DNA from: an uncultured Pirellulaceae bacterium
GTDB lineage: Bacteria > Planctomycetota > Planctomycetia > Pirellulales > Pirellulaceae
Direction of reading: 5' to 3'
Length of the DNA stretch: 64,000 nucleotides
NCBI GenBank assembly: GCA_937941455.1
Contig: CALDHM010000008.1
Location: 1-64,000, forward strand
Shown: in pieces, positions 28,438-37,841 of the stretch
Numbering within the stretch: position 1 is the first letter of the stretch
Layout: every line of letters begins with the position of its first letter
Translations under genes and position numbers: made by a program
Notes under the pieces: generated by a model
Database searches by the model: none
Told to the model about the DNA's origin: nothing
What the model saw: only the letters and a program-made list of their open reading frames with translations

Positions 28438-31317
28438 ATGAGTTCTTCGTCAAACCGTAACTGGATCGAACGACTTGCCGTCTCCCTCGGAATCATCCCG
28501 CCGCTGGAATTGCCGGACCGGCAAGCCCGCTTGCCAGTCTTGCCGACAGCGGACTTGGCAACGACCCCGCCACCGGAGCGCTGGGACGATTGGGTCGAGT
28601 ACGAGGCGACCGCTTGGCCGCGGCCGGTGACGAAGGAATATCAAATTGTGCCGACCACCTGCTTCAACTGCGAGTCGGCGTGCGGCTTGCTGGGCTACGT
28701 CGATAAGCAAACCGGTCAAGTCCGACGCTTCGAGGGGAATCCCTATCATCCAGGGAGCCGCGGGCGAAACTGCGCCAAGGGGCCGGCGACCATCAACCAA
28801 ATCCAAGACGTCGACCGGATACTCTACCCGCTGAAGCGGTCCGGCCCCCGCGGCTCCGGCCAATGGCAACGCGTCTCCTGGGACGAGTGCCTGAACGATA
28901 TCGCGGGGCGAATCGCGCGAGCCCTGCGCGAGCAGCGTCACAACGAAGTGGTTTATCACGTCGGTCGGCCAGGTCATGAGAACTACATCGAGCGTGTGCT
29001 CCAGGCCTGGGGTGTTGATGGCCATAATAGCCACACGAACATTTGCAGCGCCGCTGCTCGACTGGGCTATGCGATTTGGCAAGGGTATGATCGCCCGTCA
29101 CCTGATCACGCCAACGCGAATTTCATCCTCTTGATCAGTGCCCATTTGGAGTCGGGGCATTATTTCAACCCGCATGCTCAGCGAATTATCGAGGGGAAGC
29201 TGAAGGGGGCCAAATTGTGCGTCCTCGACCCTCGCCTGTCCAACACGGCCAGTGTCGCTGACTACTGGCTGCCGACGCAACCGGGGAGCGAGGTGGCGGT
29301 GTTGCTGGCCATCGCTCGGTTGCTGTTGGAGCAAGGGGCCTGCCATCGGGAATTCCTTCGCGATTGGGTGAACTGGAAAACTTATTTGCGTGAGCTCCAT
29401 CCAGAACGGCCAGAGACATTGGATGAGTTCCTGGTAGTCTTGCAAGCCGATCTGGCAAAGTTCACGCCCGAATTCGCCGAGGCCGAATCAGGGGTTGAGG
29501 CAAGCCAGATTCGCGAGGTCGCTGCCGAGATCGCCCGAGCCGGGACGCGCTTGGCGACGCATAATTGGCGGAGCGCGTCCAGTGGTAACCTGGGTGGATG
29601 GAGCGTTTCGAGGGCGCTGCATTTGCTCAATGTCTTGACGGGCAGCGTCGGTACGGTGGGCGGCACGTCGCCGAGCGGCTGGAACAAGGTCAAGCCGAAG
29701 GTGTTCGACACTCCGCCGGCGCAGAAATTCTGGAACGAACTGCACTTTCCCAACGAATTCCCCTTGGCCCATTACGAAATGAGTTTTCTCCTGCCGCATT
29801 TTCTGAAGGAAGGCCGCGGGCGACTCGACACCTACTTCACGCGGGTCTTCAATCCCGTCTGGAGTTACCCCGATGGATTCTCGTGGATCGAAATGCTGCT
29901 GGACGAATCCAAGGTCGGTCTGCATGTTGCGCTGACGCCCACCTGGAATGAGACCGCTTATTTCGCCGATTACGTGTTGCCGATGGGACACGCCAGCGAG
30001 CGGCACGACTTCAACAGCTATGAAACGGACAGCGGTCGCTGGATCGCGTTTCGGCAGCCAATTCTCCGCGAGGCCGCTCGCCGACGTGGCCAGCATGTGG
30101 AATTCACTTATCAGGTCAATCCGGGTGAAGTTTGGGAAGAAGACGAATTCTGGATCGAATTGTCGTGGCGCATTGATCCGGACGGCTCCTTGGGGGTCCG
30201 CAAACATTTCTTGTCCCCCTATCGACCCGGCGAGAAGATCACGATCGACGAGTACTATCGCTACATTTTCGAGCAGATTCCCGAACTGGTTTCGACAGCA
30301 GCCGCAGAAGGTTTGTCCCCACTCGACTACATGCGGCGTTATGGGGCATTTTTGATCGAAGCTCACGCCTATCAAAAATATTTGACGAAGCTGCCCCCCG
30401 AGCAATTGATCGATGCTGACGTCGATCCCGAGACAGGCGTGATTCAGAAGGACGGAAAGACGATCGGCGTGCTGGTCAATGGCCAAGCTTGCGTCGGATT
30501 TTCTTCGCCGTCCCGAAAGCAAGAAATCTACTCGACGACCATGCGCGACTGGGGCTGGCCCGAACACGTCGTCGTGGATTACATCAAGTCCCATGTGCAT
30601 CCGGACGAGATCGATCGCGACCAACAAGAATTCGTGCTGACGCCTACGTTTCGCCTGCCAACACTCATCCATTCCCGCAGCGGGAACGCCAAGTGGCTGG
30701 CTGAAATCTCGAACCGCAACCCGCTGTGGATGCATCCGTCAGATGCTGAGCGGATTGGCATCGGCAATGACGATCTGGTTCGCGTCTCCACCGAGATCGG
30801 CTACTTTGTCGATCGTGTGTGGATTACCGAAAGTATCAAACCCGGCATCGTCGCTTGCTCGCATCACCTGGGCCGCTGGCGACGGCCACAAGACCCCGCG
30901 GCCAACCGGTGGGCGATGAATGTGGTCGACATCGATGTTCAAGACAGCGTCTGGACAATGCGACTGCGTGAGGGAATCAGTCCCTACCGCAGCGACGATC
31001 CGGACACGGCGCGAATTTTTTGGAAGGATGGCGGGGTACACCAGAATTTGACCTTTCCGGTGCAACCGGATCCGATCAGCGGCATGCATTGTTGGCATCA
31101 GAAGGTCAAGGTGGAACGGGCACTGGAGCACGATCGCTATGGCGACGTGCAGGTCGATACCAACAAGTCCTCCGCGGTGTATCGCCGCTGGATGCAAATG
31201 ACGCGGCCGGCTCCGGGTCCGAACAACTTGCGTCGGCCCCTATGGTTCAATCGTCCCCTCCGACCTGCCGAGGAAATGTTCTATCTTGGCCAATCCGACG
31301 TGGAACTTGCGCGATAA
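28438..31317 (+). CDS. Molybdopterin oxidoreductase catalytic subunit (DMSO-reductase superfamily)
   Basis: A 959-residue enzyme binding a bis-molybdopterin cofactor and one N-terminal [4Fe-4S] cluster: C75, C78, C82 and C112 in TTCFNCESACG and GRNCAKG. C203 in SHTNICSAAARLG is the likely Mo or W ligand. Later segments include the cofactor-binding VLDPRLSNTASVADYWLPT and, near the end, a C-terminal molybdopterin dinucleotide-binding domain (NPLWMHPSDAERIGIGNDDLVRV). There is no twin-arginine signal, so it should work in the cytoplasm with the fused FeS/NrfD subunit. It resembles polysulfide, thiosulfate or tetrathionate reductase and formate dehydrogenase relatives; the substrate is not assignable by eye. 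No maturation chaperone gene is adjacent. Confidence 0.88.
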   Translation: MSSSSNRNWIERLAVSLGIIPPLELPDRQARLPVLPTADLATTPPPERWDDWVEYEATAWPRPVTKEYQIVPTTCFNCESACGLLGYVDKQTGQVRRFEGNPYHPGSRGRNCAKGPATINQIQDVDRILYPLKRSGPRGSGQWQRVSWDECLNDIAGRIARALREQRHNEVVYHVGRPGHENYIERVLQAWGVDGHNSHTNICSAAARLGYAIWQGYDRPSPDHANANFILLISAHLESGHYFNPHAQRIIEGKLKGAKLCVLDPRLSNTASVADYWLPTQPGSEVAVLLAIARLLLEQGACHREFLRDWVNWKTYLRELHPERPETLDEFLVVLQADLAKFTPEFAEAESGVEASQIREVAAEIARAGTRLATHNWRSASSGNLGGWSVSRALHLLNVLTGSVGTVGGTSPSGWNKVKPKVFDTPPAQKFWNELHFPNEFPLAHYEMSFLLPHFLKEGRGRLDTYFTRVFNPVWSYPDGFSWIEMLLDESKVGLHVALTPTWNETAYFADYVLPMGHASERHDFNSYETDSGRWIAFRQPILREAARRRGQHVEFTYQVNPGEVWEEDEFWIELSWRIDPDGSLGVRKHFLSPYRPGEKITIDEYYRYIFEQIPELVSTAAAEGLSPLDYMRRYGAFLIEAHAYQKYLTKLPPEQLIDADVDPETGVIQKDGKTIGVLVNGQACVGFSSPSRKQEIYSTTMRDWGWPEHVVVDYIKSHVHPDEIDRDQQEFVLTPTFRLPTLIHSRSGNAKWLAEISNRNPLWMHPSDAERIGIGNDDLVRVSTEIGYFVDRVWITESIKPGIVACSHHLGRWRRPQDPAANRWAMNVVDIDVQDSVWTMRLREGISPYRSDDPDTARIFWKDGGVHQNLTFPVQPDPISGMHCWHQKVKVERALEHDRYGDVQVDTNKSSAVYRRWMQMTRPAPGPNNLRRPLWFNRPLRPAEEMFYLGQSDVELAR

Positions 31318-31489
31318 TCGTCTTGAGCTCGGGATACGAGCCGGCGTTCACTCATTACCCAGCAAAACGGTATGGTGCCCGAATCTAACCATCGGTCGTC
31401 CCGCTATTCCAGAATTCGCACGGAATCTGGATGTGCAACGAGCACGACGGCAAGAAAAATCGGGCGCGCTTTAGCGTCCGGTTGTCACG

Positions 31490-31519
31490 GGACCCGCGGG
31501 CTTGCGCCCTGCGGCTAAC
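31490..31519. repeat. REP-like palindrome
   Basis: CCCGCGGGCTTGCGCCCTGC followed by GGCTAACA forms a GC-rich imperfect hairpin (CCGCGGGC paired to GCCCTGCGG). This wording is common between planctomycete genes. It lies in the 238-bp gap between the molybdoenzyme operon and the convergent gene at 31556. Confidence 0.5.
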
Positions 31520-31555
31520 AGGATGTTTTGACACCAAGCCTAAATCGACGGCGAA

Positions 31556-32737
31556 TCAGCGTTGATCGTCGTCGAAGTCCAGGTTCGAATAAAACGTGGC
31601 TCGGCGATACGCGTCGGGATCGATTTTTTTCAATTCCTCGAGCGCGGATTTGGCCTCCGGTAGTGGGCAGGCCTGCAAGTACTGCAAGATCGGCACGCGG
31701 GCCCAATTCGGCTTCGTGTCCATCTCCTTGAACATCTGCACCAGTTTGGGCATGACCGACCAATCCTCCCACCGAGCCAAGTCCGGGATCACGATATCGG
31801 CCAGCTTGGGGCGATCGAGCAGTTTTCTCACCGTGACGACCAACGCATCGCGGGGGATGATTTTTGCTTCGGTACCATGAAAACGAAGAGCGGACACGAC
31901 CTCTTGAATCGCCACATATTCGCGTTGATCGTTGAGCAGAAATTGCGTTTCGATCAAGGGCAAGCCGTCTGGACCTTTGAGGGATAGATAACAGGCGACC
32001 AGAGCGTCGAGTCCCTCCTTGTCCTTTTTGTCGTAGCTGGTCAGCATCTTTTCGAGTAGCGGGAGGTCTTCCTCCGGTTTGCCACAGACCCCCAGCAACG
32101 TCAAATACAACCGCCGACGACTGATTTCGACCGTCCGGTCTTTGATCAACTCCAACAAGCGCGGTCGATTCATCGAATCCCGCATCCCCAGCAGATCGAC
32201 ATAGCTCGCGACGGCGAATTCATCGTAGGCATCCATCGCAAGCACGGGGAGTTCATCTTCGAAGTAGTCTTGGAAAAAAACTAGACGCTCCGGCCCTTTC
32301 TCAGGAATTCGCTGCAGGGCTTCGAGATAGCTTTTGACGCGCGGGTGACTGGGTATCGCCTCCTCCCAGAGGGTCATGGGCGGCCCCAAACCGAAGCACA
32401 AGAATTCATCGCCGACGGCGGCGGGAACCAGCAGAGGCGCGGCGAACTCCTCAGATACTTTGATGAAGTTTTCGCCTTTGAAGATCCGTTGGACAGCGAA
32501 TCGGCCTTGAGGCACCGGCCCCTCGATTTCCTCCTTCGGCGGCGGAATTTCGACCAGCCGAGCCGTGACGACGAGATCATTGATTTTCATGCGTTGCGCC
32601 AATGTCATGTTGATCGCTTCGCAAAACGGGCACTGCGATTGGCTGCGGTTTTCGGTCTCGAGTCGATCTGCGAAGGCACTCAGCGGCAAAACACAGGCCG
32701 CGGCGCTCGCCAGGCACCGGGACAAAAGGTTGGTCAT
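31556..32737 (-). CDS. Secreted protein with CPFC motif and HEAT-like region
   Basis: A 393-residue protein with a signal peptide (residues 1-23, ending LPLSAFADR). A CPFC motif (C36, C39) follows in SQCPFCEAINM. The next 80 residues may form a beta domain (VVTARLVEIPPP, FAVQRIFKGENFIKVSEEF) and the C-terminal two thirds are helical and repeat-like (RRLYLTLLGVCGKPEEDLPLLEKML), resembling HEAT repeats. Planctomycetes carry many such proteins, with no known function. CPFC could be a redox or metal site. It stands 28 bp upstream of mgtE on the same strand and may share its transcript. Confidence 0.7.
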   Translation of the reverse strand: MTNLLSRCLASAAACVLPLSAFADRLETENRSQSQCPFCEAINMTLAQRMKINDLVVTARLVEIPPPKEEIEGPVPQGRFAVQRIFKGENFIKVSEEFAAPLLVPAAVGDEFLCFGLGPPMTLWEEAIPSHPRVKSYLEALQRIPEKGPERLVFFQDYFEDELPVLAMDAYDEFAVASYVDLLGMRDSMNRPRLLELIKDRTVEISRRRLYLTLLGVCGKPEEDLPLLEKMLTSYDKKDKEGLDALVACYLSLKGPDGLPLIETQFLLNDQREYVAIQEVVSALRFHGTEAKIIPRDALVVTVRKLLDRPKLADIVIPDLARWEDWSVMPKLVQMFKEMDTKPNWARVPILQYLQACPLPEAKSALEELKKIDPDAYRRATFYSNLDFDDDQR

Positions 32738-32765
32738 ACTTTCTTCTCCAGTGCTGACGGCATGG

Positions 32766-34139
32766 TCACGATGAGAATGGTGAGGGCAAGAAAAATCCGG
32801 CGATTGTCAAATAGATGATAATTCCCAATATATCGACGATCCCGGCGACGAACGGGTTGCTCATCAGGGCAGGGTCCAAGCCCAAGAATTTGAAAAACAG
32901 CGGCAAGGTCGCCCCGGTGATAGTTCCCGTCAGAATCACCATCACGAGCGTCAAGGGTACGATCAAGACTTGAGGAAAACCAGGGACGGACGGGAAAAAG
33001 AACAGCACGATCAAATAGCCCACGAAGCCCAATTTAAAGCCAAGCAGAATTCCCATGATAAACTCTCGCACGATCACCCGCAGCCAATCTTTGACCGTGA
33101 CCTCGCCATGCACCAAGGCCGCAATAATCAAAGTGGCTGATTGGTTCCCGGAGTTTCCGCCGGTACTGATGATCATCGGGATAAACGGAACCAGCCAAGC
33201 CCAGGCCTCCAGATGCCGATCGTAGCTTTGCAAAGCTGTGGCAGTCATCAGCGAACCGAGAAACAAAACCAGCAGCCACAGCCCCCGTTTGTAGCTGAAC
33301 GTCAAGATCGAGGTGTTGAGGTAGGTATCCTCTAGCGGTTCGACGGCCGCGCTCCGCACCAGATCATCCTGAGCCTCCTCGCGGACGACATCGATCACGT
33401 CGTCGTGCGTGATGATGCCAACAATATGGTTTTCATCATCGACGACCGGAATCGCCAACAAGTCCATGCGAGCGACCTTCTTGACCACATCGGCTTGGTC
33501 CTCTTGAGCATTGGCCGAGATCAGTGCCGTTTCCATGATCTCCGACAATTTGGTCAGCGGATTCCGCAAGCCTGCCAGCAATTGCCGAGCGGACACTACA
33601 CCGCGAAGATGACCCTCATCGTCCACGATGTAGACGTAGTAGATCGTTTCGACATGTTCTGACTGTTTGCCGATTTCCCGAATCGCCTCGCCGATTGTCA
33701 ACGTTTCGGGGAGCTTCATAAACTCCGTCGCCATGATCGAGCCAGCAGTTCCCTCGGGATATTGGCTCAATCGCATGATGTCCCGTCGCTCGTCGACAGG
33801 CAGGCGCTTAAGCAGGTCCTCCTTGATGTCTTCGTCGACGTCGCTCAGCAAGTCGACGCGGTCGTCGGACGACAACTCAGCGATCAGCAATGCGATTTCT
33901 TCCCGGTCTTGGGTCTCGATGATTTGCTTTTGAAAATCGTGATCAAAAAAGCCAAAAATCTCGCTGGCTCGGGACCGCTCCGCGTGTTTCAGGATTTGCC
34001 AAGCTTCGCCGGGCGTCAAACCGTCCATGAAATCGGCGGTCCGCGACGGGTGGAGCGTCACGCAAAATTCGCGCAGCTCGGCCTCATTGTTCTCGGCCAG
34101 CATCTCGCGTAGCTCAGGAAGAAAAAGCGTGTTGACCAT
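32766..34139 (-). CDS. mgtE: Magnesium transporter MgtE
   Basis: A 457-residue Mg2+ channel. Layout: N-terminal superhelical domain (about residues 5-130, with LHPSRTADFMDGL and the DRVDLLSDVDEDIKEDLLKRLP segment), two CBS domains (about 130-255, MATEFMKLPETLTIGEAI to GIITHDDVIDVV) that sense cytoplasmic Mg2+, a plug helix and five membrane helices. The pore segment IISTGGNSGNQSATLII is the MgtE hallmark. ATG 34139 is chosen because it begins at the expected N-terminus; the open frame runs 20 codons further. No Mg2+ riboswitch is seen in the 75 bp between it and ispG. Confidence 0.94.
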   Translation of the reverse strand: MVNTLFLPELREMLAENNEAELREFCVTLHPSRTADFMDGLTPGEAWQILKHAERSRASEIFGFFDHDFQKQIIETQDREEIALLIAELSSDDRVDLLSDVDEDIKEDLLKRLPVDERRDIMRLSQYPEGTAGSIMATEFMKLPETLTIGEAIREIGKQSEHVETIYYVYIVDDEGHLRGVVSARQLLAGLRNPLTKLSEIMETALISANAQEDQADVVKKVARMDLLAIPVVDDENHIVGIITHDDVIDVVREEAQDDLVRSAAVEPLEDTYLNTSILTFSYKRGLWLLVLFLGSLMTATALQSYDRHLEAWAWLVPFIPMIISTGGNSGNQSATLIIAALVHGEVTVKDWLRVIVREFIMGILLGFKLGFVGYLIVLFFFPSVPGFPQVLIVPLTLVMVILTGTITGATLPLFFKFLGLDPALMSNPFVAGIVDILGIIIYLTIAGFFLPSPFSS

Positions 34140-34214
34140 ACCGATGTCGCAGGACGAATTCGAAGCGAAAGAGGCGCAGGCACTCAGCCAGCGTCGCAAA
34201 ACTACTACCGATCA

Positions 34215-35366
34215 TTATGCCGAGGAAGCTGACCGAGCGGCAATCAAGGCATCCAGCTCGGCCTTGAGCCGGGGCAAGATTTCGTCGTACGTGAGGGCCC
34301 CCAACGACTCGGGACCACGCTTGAGATTGACGTACTGCGGACCGCACCACAACCCCAAGTCCGCGTCATCGGTTTCGCCAGGGCCGTTCACTCGGCAACC
34401 CATAACGGCGATCGTGATTTTGTGCTCGGCGGCGTATTGGGTCATTTCGCGAATATTTTCGGCCAGATTGACAAAGGCCTCGTTTTCGACGCGTGAACAG
34501 CTCGGGCAAGAAATGATGTTCAGCCCGTTGCGATTGAAATCAACCACCGAGCGGACCCGCCCCGCGTAAATGTCGCGAATGATTTCACGCCCCACGGCGA
34601 TTTCTTCCCCTTTCCGATCATTGGGAACGGTAAGCGACACGCGGACGGTATCGCCGATCCCGCGACCGATCAATTGCTCGAAGGCGATGCGAGTCTTGAT
34701 GATGCCGTGCGGTGGCAGCCCCGCCTCGGTGACCCCCAAGTGCAGTGGCACATCGGGCCGGAGTGACGCGAAACGTTGATTGACCTCGACGACCTTGTCG
34801 GGATCGCTATCCTTCAGCGAGACGCAGTACCGAGTGAAGCCAATCGAGTCGAGAAATTCGCAGTGTTCGATCGCACTAGCGATCATCGGTGAAATCGAAT
34901 CTTCATGGGGAAACTTGTCTTTGATTGCGGGATCGACACTACCGCAATTCACTCCCACCCGCACCGCGCAATCGTGACGTGCGGCGATGTCCGCCAGCCA
35001 ACGCACCTTGTCTTGCCAGCTTTTTTGCCGCTCGTGATGGTACAGGTGACCGGGGTTGTAACGGAGTTTATCGACATGCGGCGCGACGATCTCAGCCAGG
35101 CGATAATTTTCCTGCAAATCGACGGACAGATTGGCCCGAGTCGCCTTTCGGATCGGCGCCAGCGCCTCGGCGTCCTTGCGGCTATCGACGGCGATCCGCA
35201 CGACGTCGGCTCCGGCATCCTCGAGGAGCCGCACCAGGGCAATCGTGGCCACGATGTCAGTCGTTTTCGTTGCCGTCATCGATTGAACGGCGATCGGATT
35301 TCCAGCTCCGATCGTCAGATTGCCGATTTTGACGGCCCGTGTAGGATTGCGTTTAATGTCGACCAC
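34215..35366 (-). CDS. ispG: 4-hydroxy-3-methylbut-2-en-1-yl diphosphate synthase IspG
   Basis: A 383-residue iron-sulfur enzyme of the non-mevalonate isoprenoid pathway, converting methylerythritol cyclodiphosphate to HMBPP. It has the short bacterial two-domain form: a TIM barrel from [20 protein letters not shown] onward, and a C-terminal domain with the cluster cysteines in ISCPSCSR and GCRVNGPGE and the conserved ENIREM segment. GTG 35366 is used because GAGGG precedes it at 6 bp and the product then starts [15 protein letters not shown]. The frame is open upstream to 35465, but those residues are unlike the family. It lies upstream of mgtE on the same strand. Confidence 0.95.
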   Translation of the reverse strand: MVDIKRNPTRAVKIGNLTIGAGNPIAVQSMTATKTTDIVATIALVRLLEDAGADVVRIAVDSRKDAEALAPIRKATRANLSVDLQENYRLAEIVAPHVDKLRYNPGHLYHHERQKSWQDKVRWLADIAARHDCAVRVGVNCGSVDPAIKDKFPHEDSISPMIASAIEHCEFLDSIGFTRYCVSLKDSDPDKVVEVNQRFASLRPDVPLHLGVTEAGLPPHGIIKTRIAFEQLIGRGIGDTVRVSLTVPNDRKGEEIAVGREIIRDIYAGRVRSVVDFNRNGLNIISCPSCSRVENEAFVNLAENIREMTQYAAEHKITIAVMGCRVNGPGETDDADLGLWCGPQYVNLKRGPESLGALTYDEILPRLKAELDALIAARSASSA

Positions 35367-35568
35367 TGAATTTCCCTCGCGATTGCCGCAGGTAGCCGAA
35401 GGGGCGGGACAGCCTTGTCCCCTATCGACGAACCGCGTTATCCCGGCGGCTGGCAACATCATCATGCCGATCAGGAGTCAGCGACTTGGCTGTACCACCA
35501 CCGTCGATTGCGCTATATCCGTGGATTCCAGCAAACTGAGCAGGCGGAATTTCGCCAACGACCGGCGA

Positions 35569-36090
35569 CTACTTTTCTTCCTGGACCGTCGGGACGACCC
35601 ATACCTTGAGCTCGGCCTCGATTTCGTGATGCAGGTGGGCCCGCACTGTATACAAACCGAGTTCCTTAAGCACCCCTTCCATACGAATCTGGTCGTTATG
35701 AAGATTGACGTTGTGCTGCTTGAGCGCGTTGGCGATGTCGACCGCGGTCACGCTGCCGTACAGATGGCCGTCCTCGTTGGCATTGGCTTCGATGGTCACG
35801 CTCAGTTTGCTGATCGTGTCGGCCAGGCTGCGGAGATCTTTCAAGCGGGCTTGCTCGATGGCCAGCAACTTCGCACGATGTTTTTCGACCATTCGCTTGT
35901 GATGCGGCGTCGCCAAGGTCGCGAGACCTTGCGGCAAGAGATAATTGTTGGCGTAGCCGGGCCGCACCTCGACGACGTCCCCTTGTCGTCCCAAGCCGTC
36001 TACCGTCTGGATCAGCAAGAGTTCGACGCCACCGTTTTTACCTACGGGTAGTCGTTTGTAGCGGGGTTTTGATGCTTTGGTCTTGGTCAT
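35569..36090 (-). CDS. rplI: 50S ribosomal protein L9
   Basis: A 173-residue protein. The N-terminal domain is clear (VELLLIQTVDGLGRQGDVVEVRPGYANNYLLPQGLA), followed by the long connecting helix and the C-terminal domain with LYGSVTAVDIANAL. Length is slightly above the common 148-150 because of about 20 extra N-terminal residues (MTKTKASKPRYKRLPVGKNG). The start at ATG 36090 gives this basic extension; an ATG far upstream at 36165 would overlap ssb. It is last in the run rplY-pth-rpsF-ssb-rplI. The rpsR gene usually found between ssb and rplI is absent. Confidence 0.95.
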   Translation of the reverse strand: MTKTKASKPRYKRLPVGKNGGVELLLIQTVDGLGRQGDVVEVRPGYANNYLLPQGLATLATPHHKRMVEKHRAKLLAIEQARLKDLRSLADTISKLSVTIEANANEDGHLYGSVTAVDIANALKQHNVNLHNDQIRMEGVLKELGLYTVRAHLHHEIEAELKVWVVPTVQEEK

Positions 36091-36151
36091 GAGTTTCGTT
36101 GCCGTAGTGGTTCCAAAAGTTCGAGTTTGAATGTCTTCAACAATCTGCGGA

Positions 36152-36595
36152 TTAAAAAGGAACATCGTCCGGTGGCGGCGAATGGCTGGCGGAATGTCCC
36201 ATCGTGTCGCCGTGATGGGAAGCTTGGCTCGCCGTTTGCTCGGTGGGTCGCCCGCTGCCGGGTCCGCCGGGGCGAGAGCCGATCATTTGCATGCGGTCAC
36301 CGATCACCGATAGTTTGCTCCGTTTTTGGCCGTCAGTCTCCCAGGTTTCATATTTGAGCCGCCCCTCGATCAATACCGATGAACCTTTCGACAGGTACTG
36401 ATTGGCGATTTCTGCGGTGCGCCCAAACAGGGTAACATCGACAAAGGTCGGTTCGTCGACCCATTCGTTGTTCTTTTTGACTCGGTCGTTGACGGCCAAT
36501 CCCAATTTTGCGATCGCCATCTGGTTTTGAGTGTACTTCAACTCGACGTCACGAGTGAGGTTTCCGAGCAAAACCACCAGATTGTAACTTGCCAT
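36152..36595 (-). CDS. ssb: Single-stranded DNA-binding protein
   Basis: A 147-residue protein with an OB fold (residues 1-105: [42 protein letters not shown]). A Gly/Ser/His-rich tail ends in the acidic tip PPPDDVPF, the partner-docking peptide of bacterial SSB. AGGAGA precedes ATG 36595. It lies between rpsF (205-bp gap) and rplI (61-bp gap). Confidence 0.96.
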   Translation of the reverse strand: MASYNLVVLLGNLTRDVELKYTQNQMAIAKLGLAVNDRVKKNNEWVDEPTFVDVTLFGRTAEIANQYLSKGSSVLIEGRLKYETWETDGQKRSKLSVIGDRMQMIGSRPGGPGSGRPTEQTASQASHHGDTMGHSASHSPPPDDVPF

Positions 36596-36800
36596 AGGAA
36601 CATCTCCTGGGGACCTTCAGACCGCTAACGTGGTGACGTGATCGTCACCGAAGTTGTTTAATCGAAGGACTCGGTTTTGCCGCCACGGAGCGTTGTAACG
36701 GTTGGCCACATTTTGTCGAATGATTGTCGATGCAGGGCATCGATCGACAAGCCTTACCGGACCAATGTGGTCGGGTTTGAACCGATTGAGCCTTCGCTAT

Positions 36801-37217
36801 TTATTCTTCTGCGGCCTCTCCGTCATCCGATTCAACGTCGTCTATCGCTGCACCGACCGTCGCCAATTCGGGTGGGGGCAGGATTTTTTCGCCCTTCGCG
36901 ACCGATACTAAGGTGTCAACCAAACGAGGATCGACTTTCAAAGGGAGGTGTCGCAGCACGACGTCTTGAATGCGGCAGGCCCGGTTGAATTTCGGCAGGT
37001 TGGTTGATTCGAGGGCGAAATAGGTCAGCCAATAGACCCCCTTGCGATGCCCATTGATGGGATAGGCCATTTTTTGTTCGTTCCACAAGCGGCTGGCCAG
37101 GATTTTTCCCCCGGAATTCTTGACCAGATCCTCGACCACGTTCGCGATAGAACTGGGGTTCTTCGCATAGGCGTTCGGATTCAAAATGAACATACACTCG
37201 TAAACTTGCTCAGCCAA
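36801..37217 (-). CDS. rpsF: 30S ribosomal protein S6
   Basis: A 138-residue protein with the S6 fold: YECMFILNPNAY, the conserved WGKRKLAY-like strand seen here as RLWNEQKMAYPI, and GVYWLTYFALE, then RHLPLKVD. The C-terminal tail is acidic (DDVESDDGEAAEE), as in forms modified by RimK-type enzymes. The start is TTG 37217 with GGAGA upstream; no ATG fits. Gene order places it between pth and ssb. Confidence 0.94.
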   Translation of the reverse strand: MAEQVYECMFILNPNAYAKNPSSIANVVEDLVKNSGGKILASRLWNEQKMAYPINGHRKGVYWLTYFALESTNLPKFNRACRIQDVVLRHLPLKVDPRLVDTLVSVAKGEKILPPPELATVGAAIDDVESDDGEAAEE

Positions 37218-37262
37218 CGTCAGTTCTCCGTCGCGAAAAATTCAATCTATGTATTTTGGATT

Positions 37263-37820
37263 TCAATTGTATTGGTTCATCGCCGCGACCAGTCCAGATT
37301 TCATCCAAATGATTGCAGCATCGGTGGCTCGTGAGATTGCATCGGCAATCACCGAGGTTTCATCTTTATTGAATTGGGAGAGGACATAGTCCGCAGCGTC
37401 CCACTGCGGCGGTGCCGCTCCAATTCCGATTCTCAATCTTGGGAACACGTTGGTACCCAAGAGGTCACAAATGTTTTGCAGTCCTTTTTGCCCGCCGGCC
37501 GACCCTTGCCCGCGGATGCGGATTTTGCCTGTTGGCAGGCTAAGATCATCGCATATTACGAGCAATTCGGAAAGCGGCAATTGATAAAAATCGATGATCG
37601 GGCGAACGGCTCGACCGCTCAAATTCATATAGGTCAACGGTCGGACCAATAAAACTTTTTCGCCATCAATCGAGGAGTCGCCGATTTCCGCATCGAATTT
37701 CGCTTGGATCCGTGCCACCCCCAACTTGGTCGCCAGTGCATCGATGACCTCGAAGCCAAGGTTGTGCCGGGTGCCCGCGTATTTTTTGCCGGGATTACCC
37801 AAGCCAACGATGATCTTCAT
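37263..37820 (-). CDS. pth: Peptidyl-tRNA hydrolase
   Basis: A 185-residue cytoplasmic esterase that recycles peptidyl-tRNA. Signatures: MKIIVGLGNPGKKYAGTRHN with the catalytic His20 region, RPLTYMNLSGRAV with the substrate-binding Asn, ICDDLSLPTGKIRIRG with the catalytic Asp, and GGQKGLQNI. Normal length for the family. It follows rplY by 21 bp, the usual ctc-pth pairing. Confidence 0.96.
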   Translation of the reverse strand: MKIIVGLGNPGKKYAGTRHNLGFEVIDALATKLGVARIQAKFDAEIGDSSIDGEKVLLVRPLTYMNLSGRAVRPIIDFYQLPLSELLVICDDLSLPTGKIRIRGQGSAGGQKGLQNICDLLGTNVFPRLRIGIGAAPPQWDAADYVLSQFNKDETSVIADAISRATDAAIIWMKSGLVAAMNQYN

Positions 37821-37841
37821 GGATCGGTTGCACAGCGTGGG

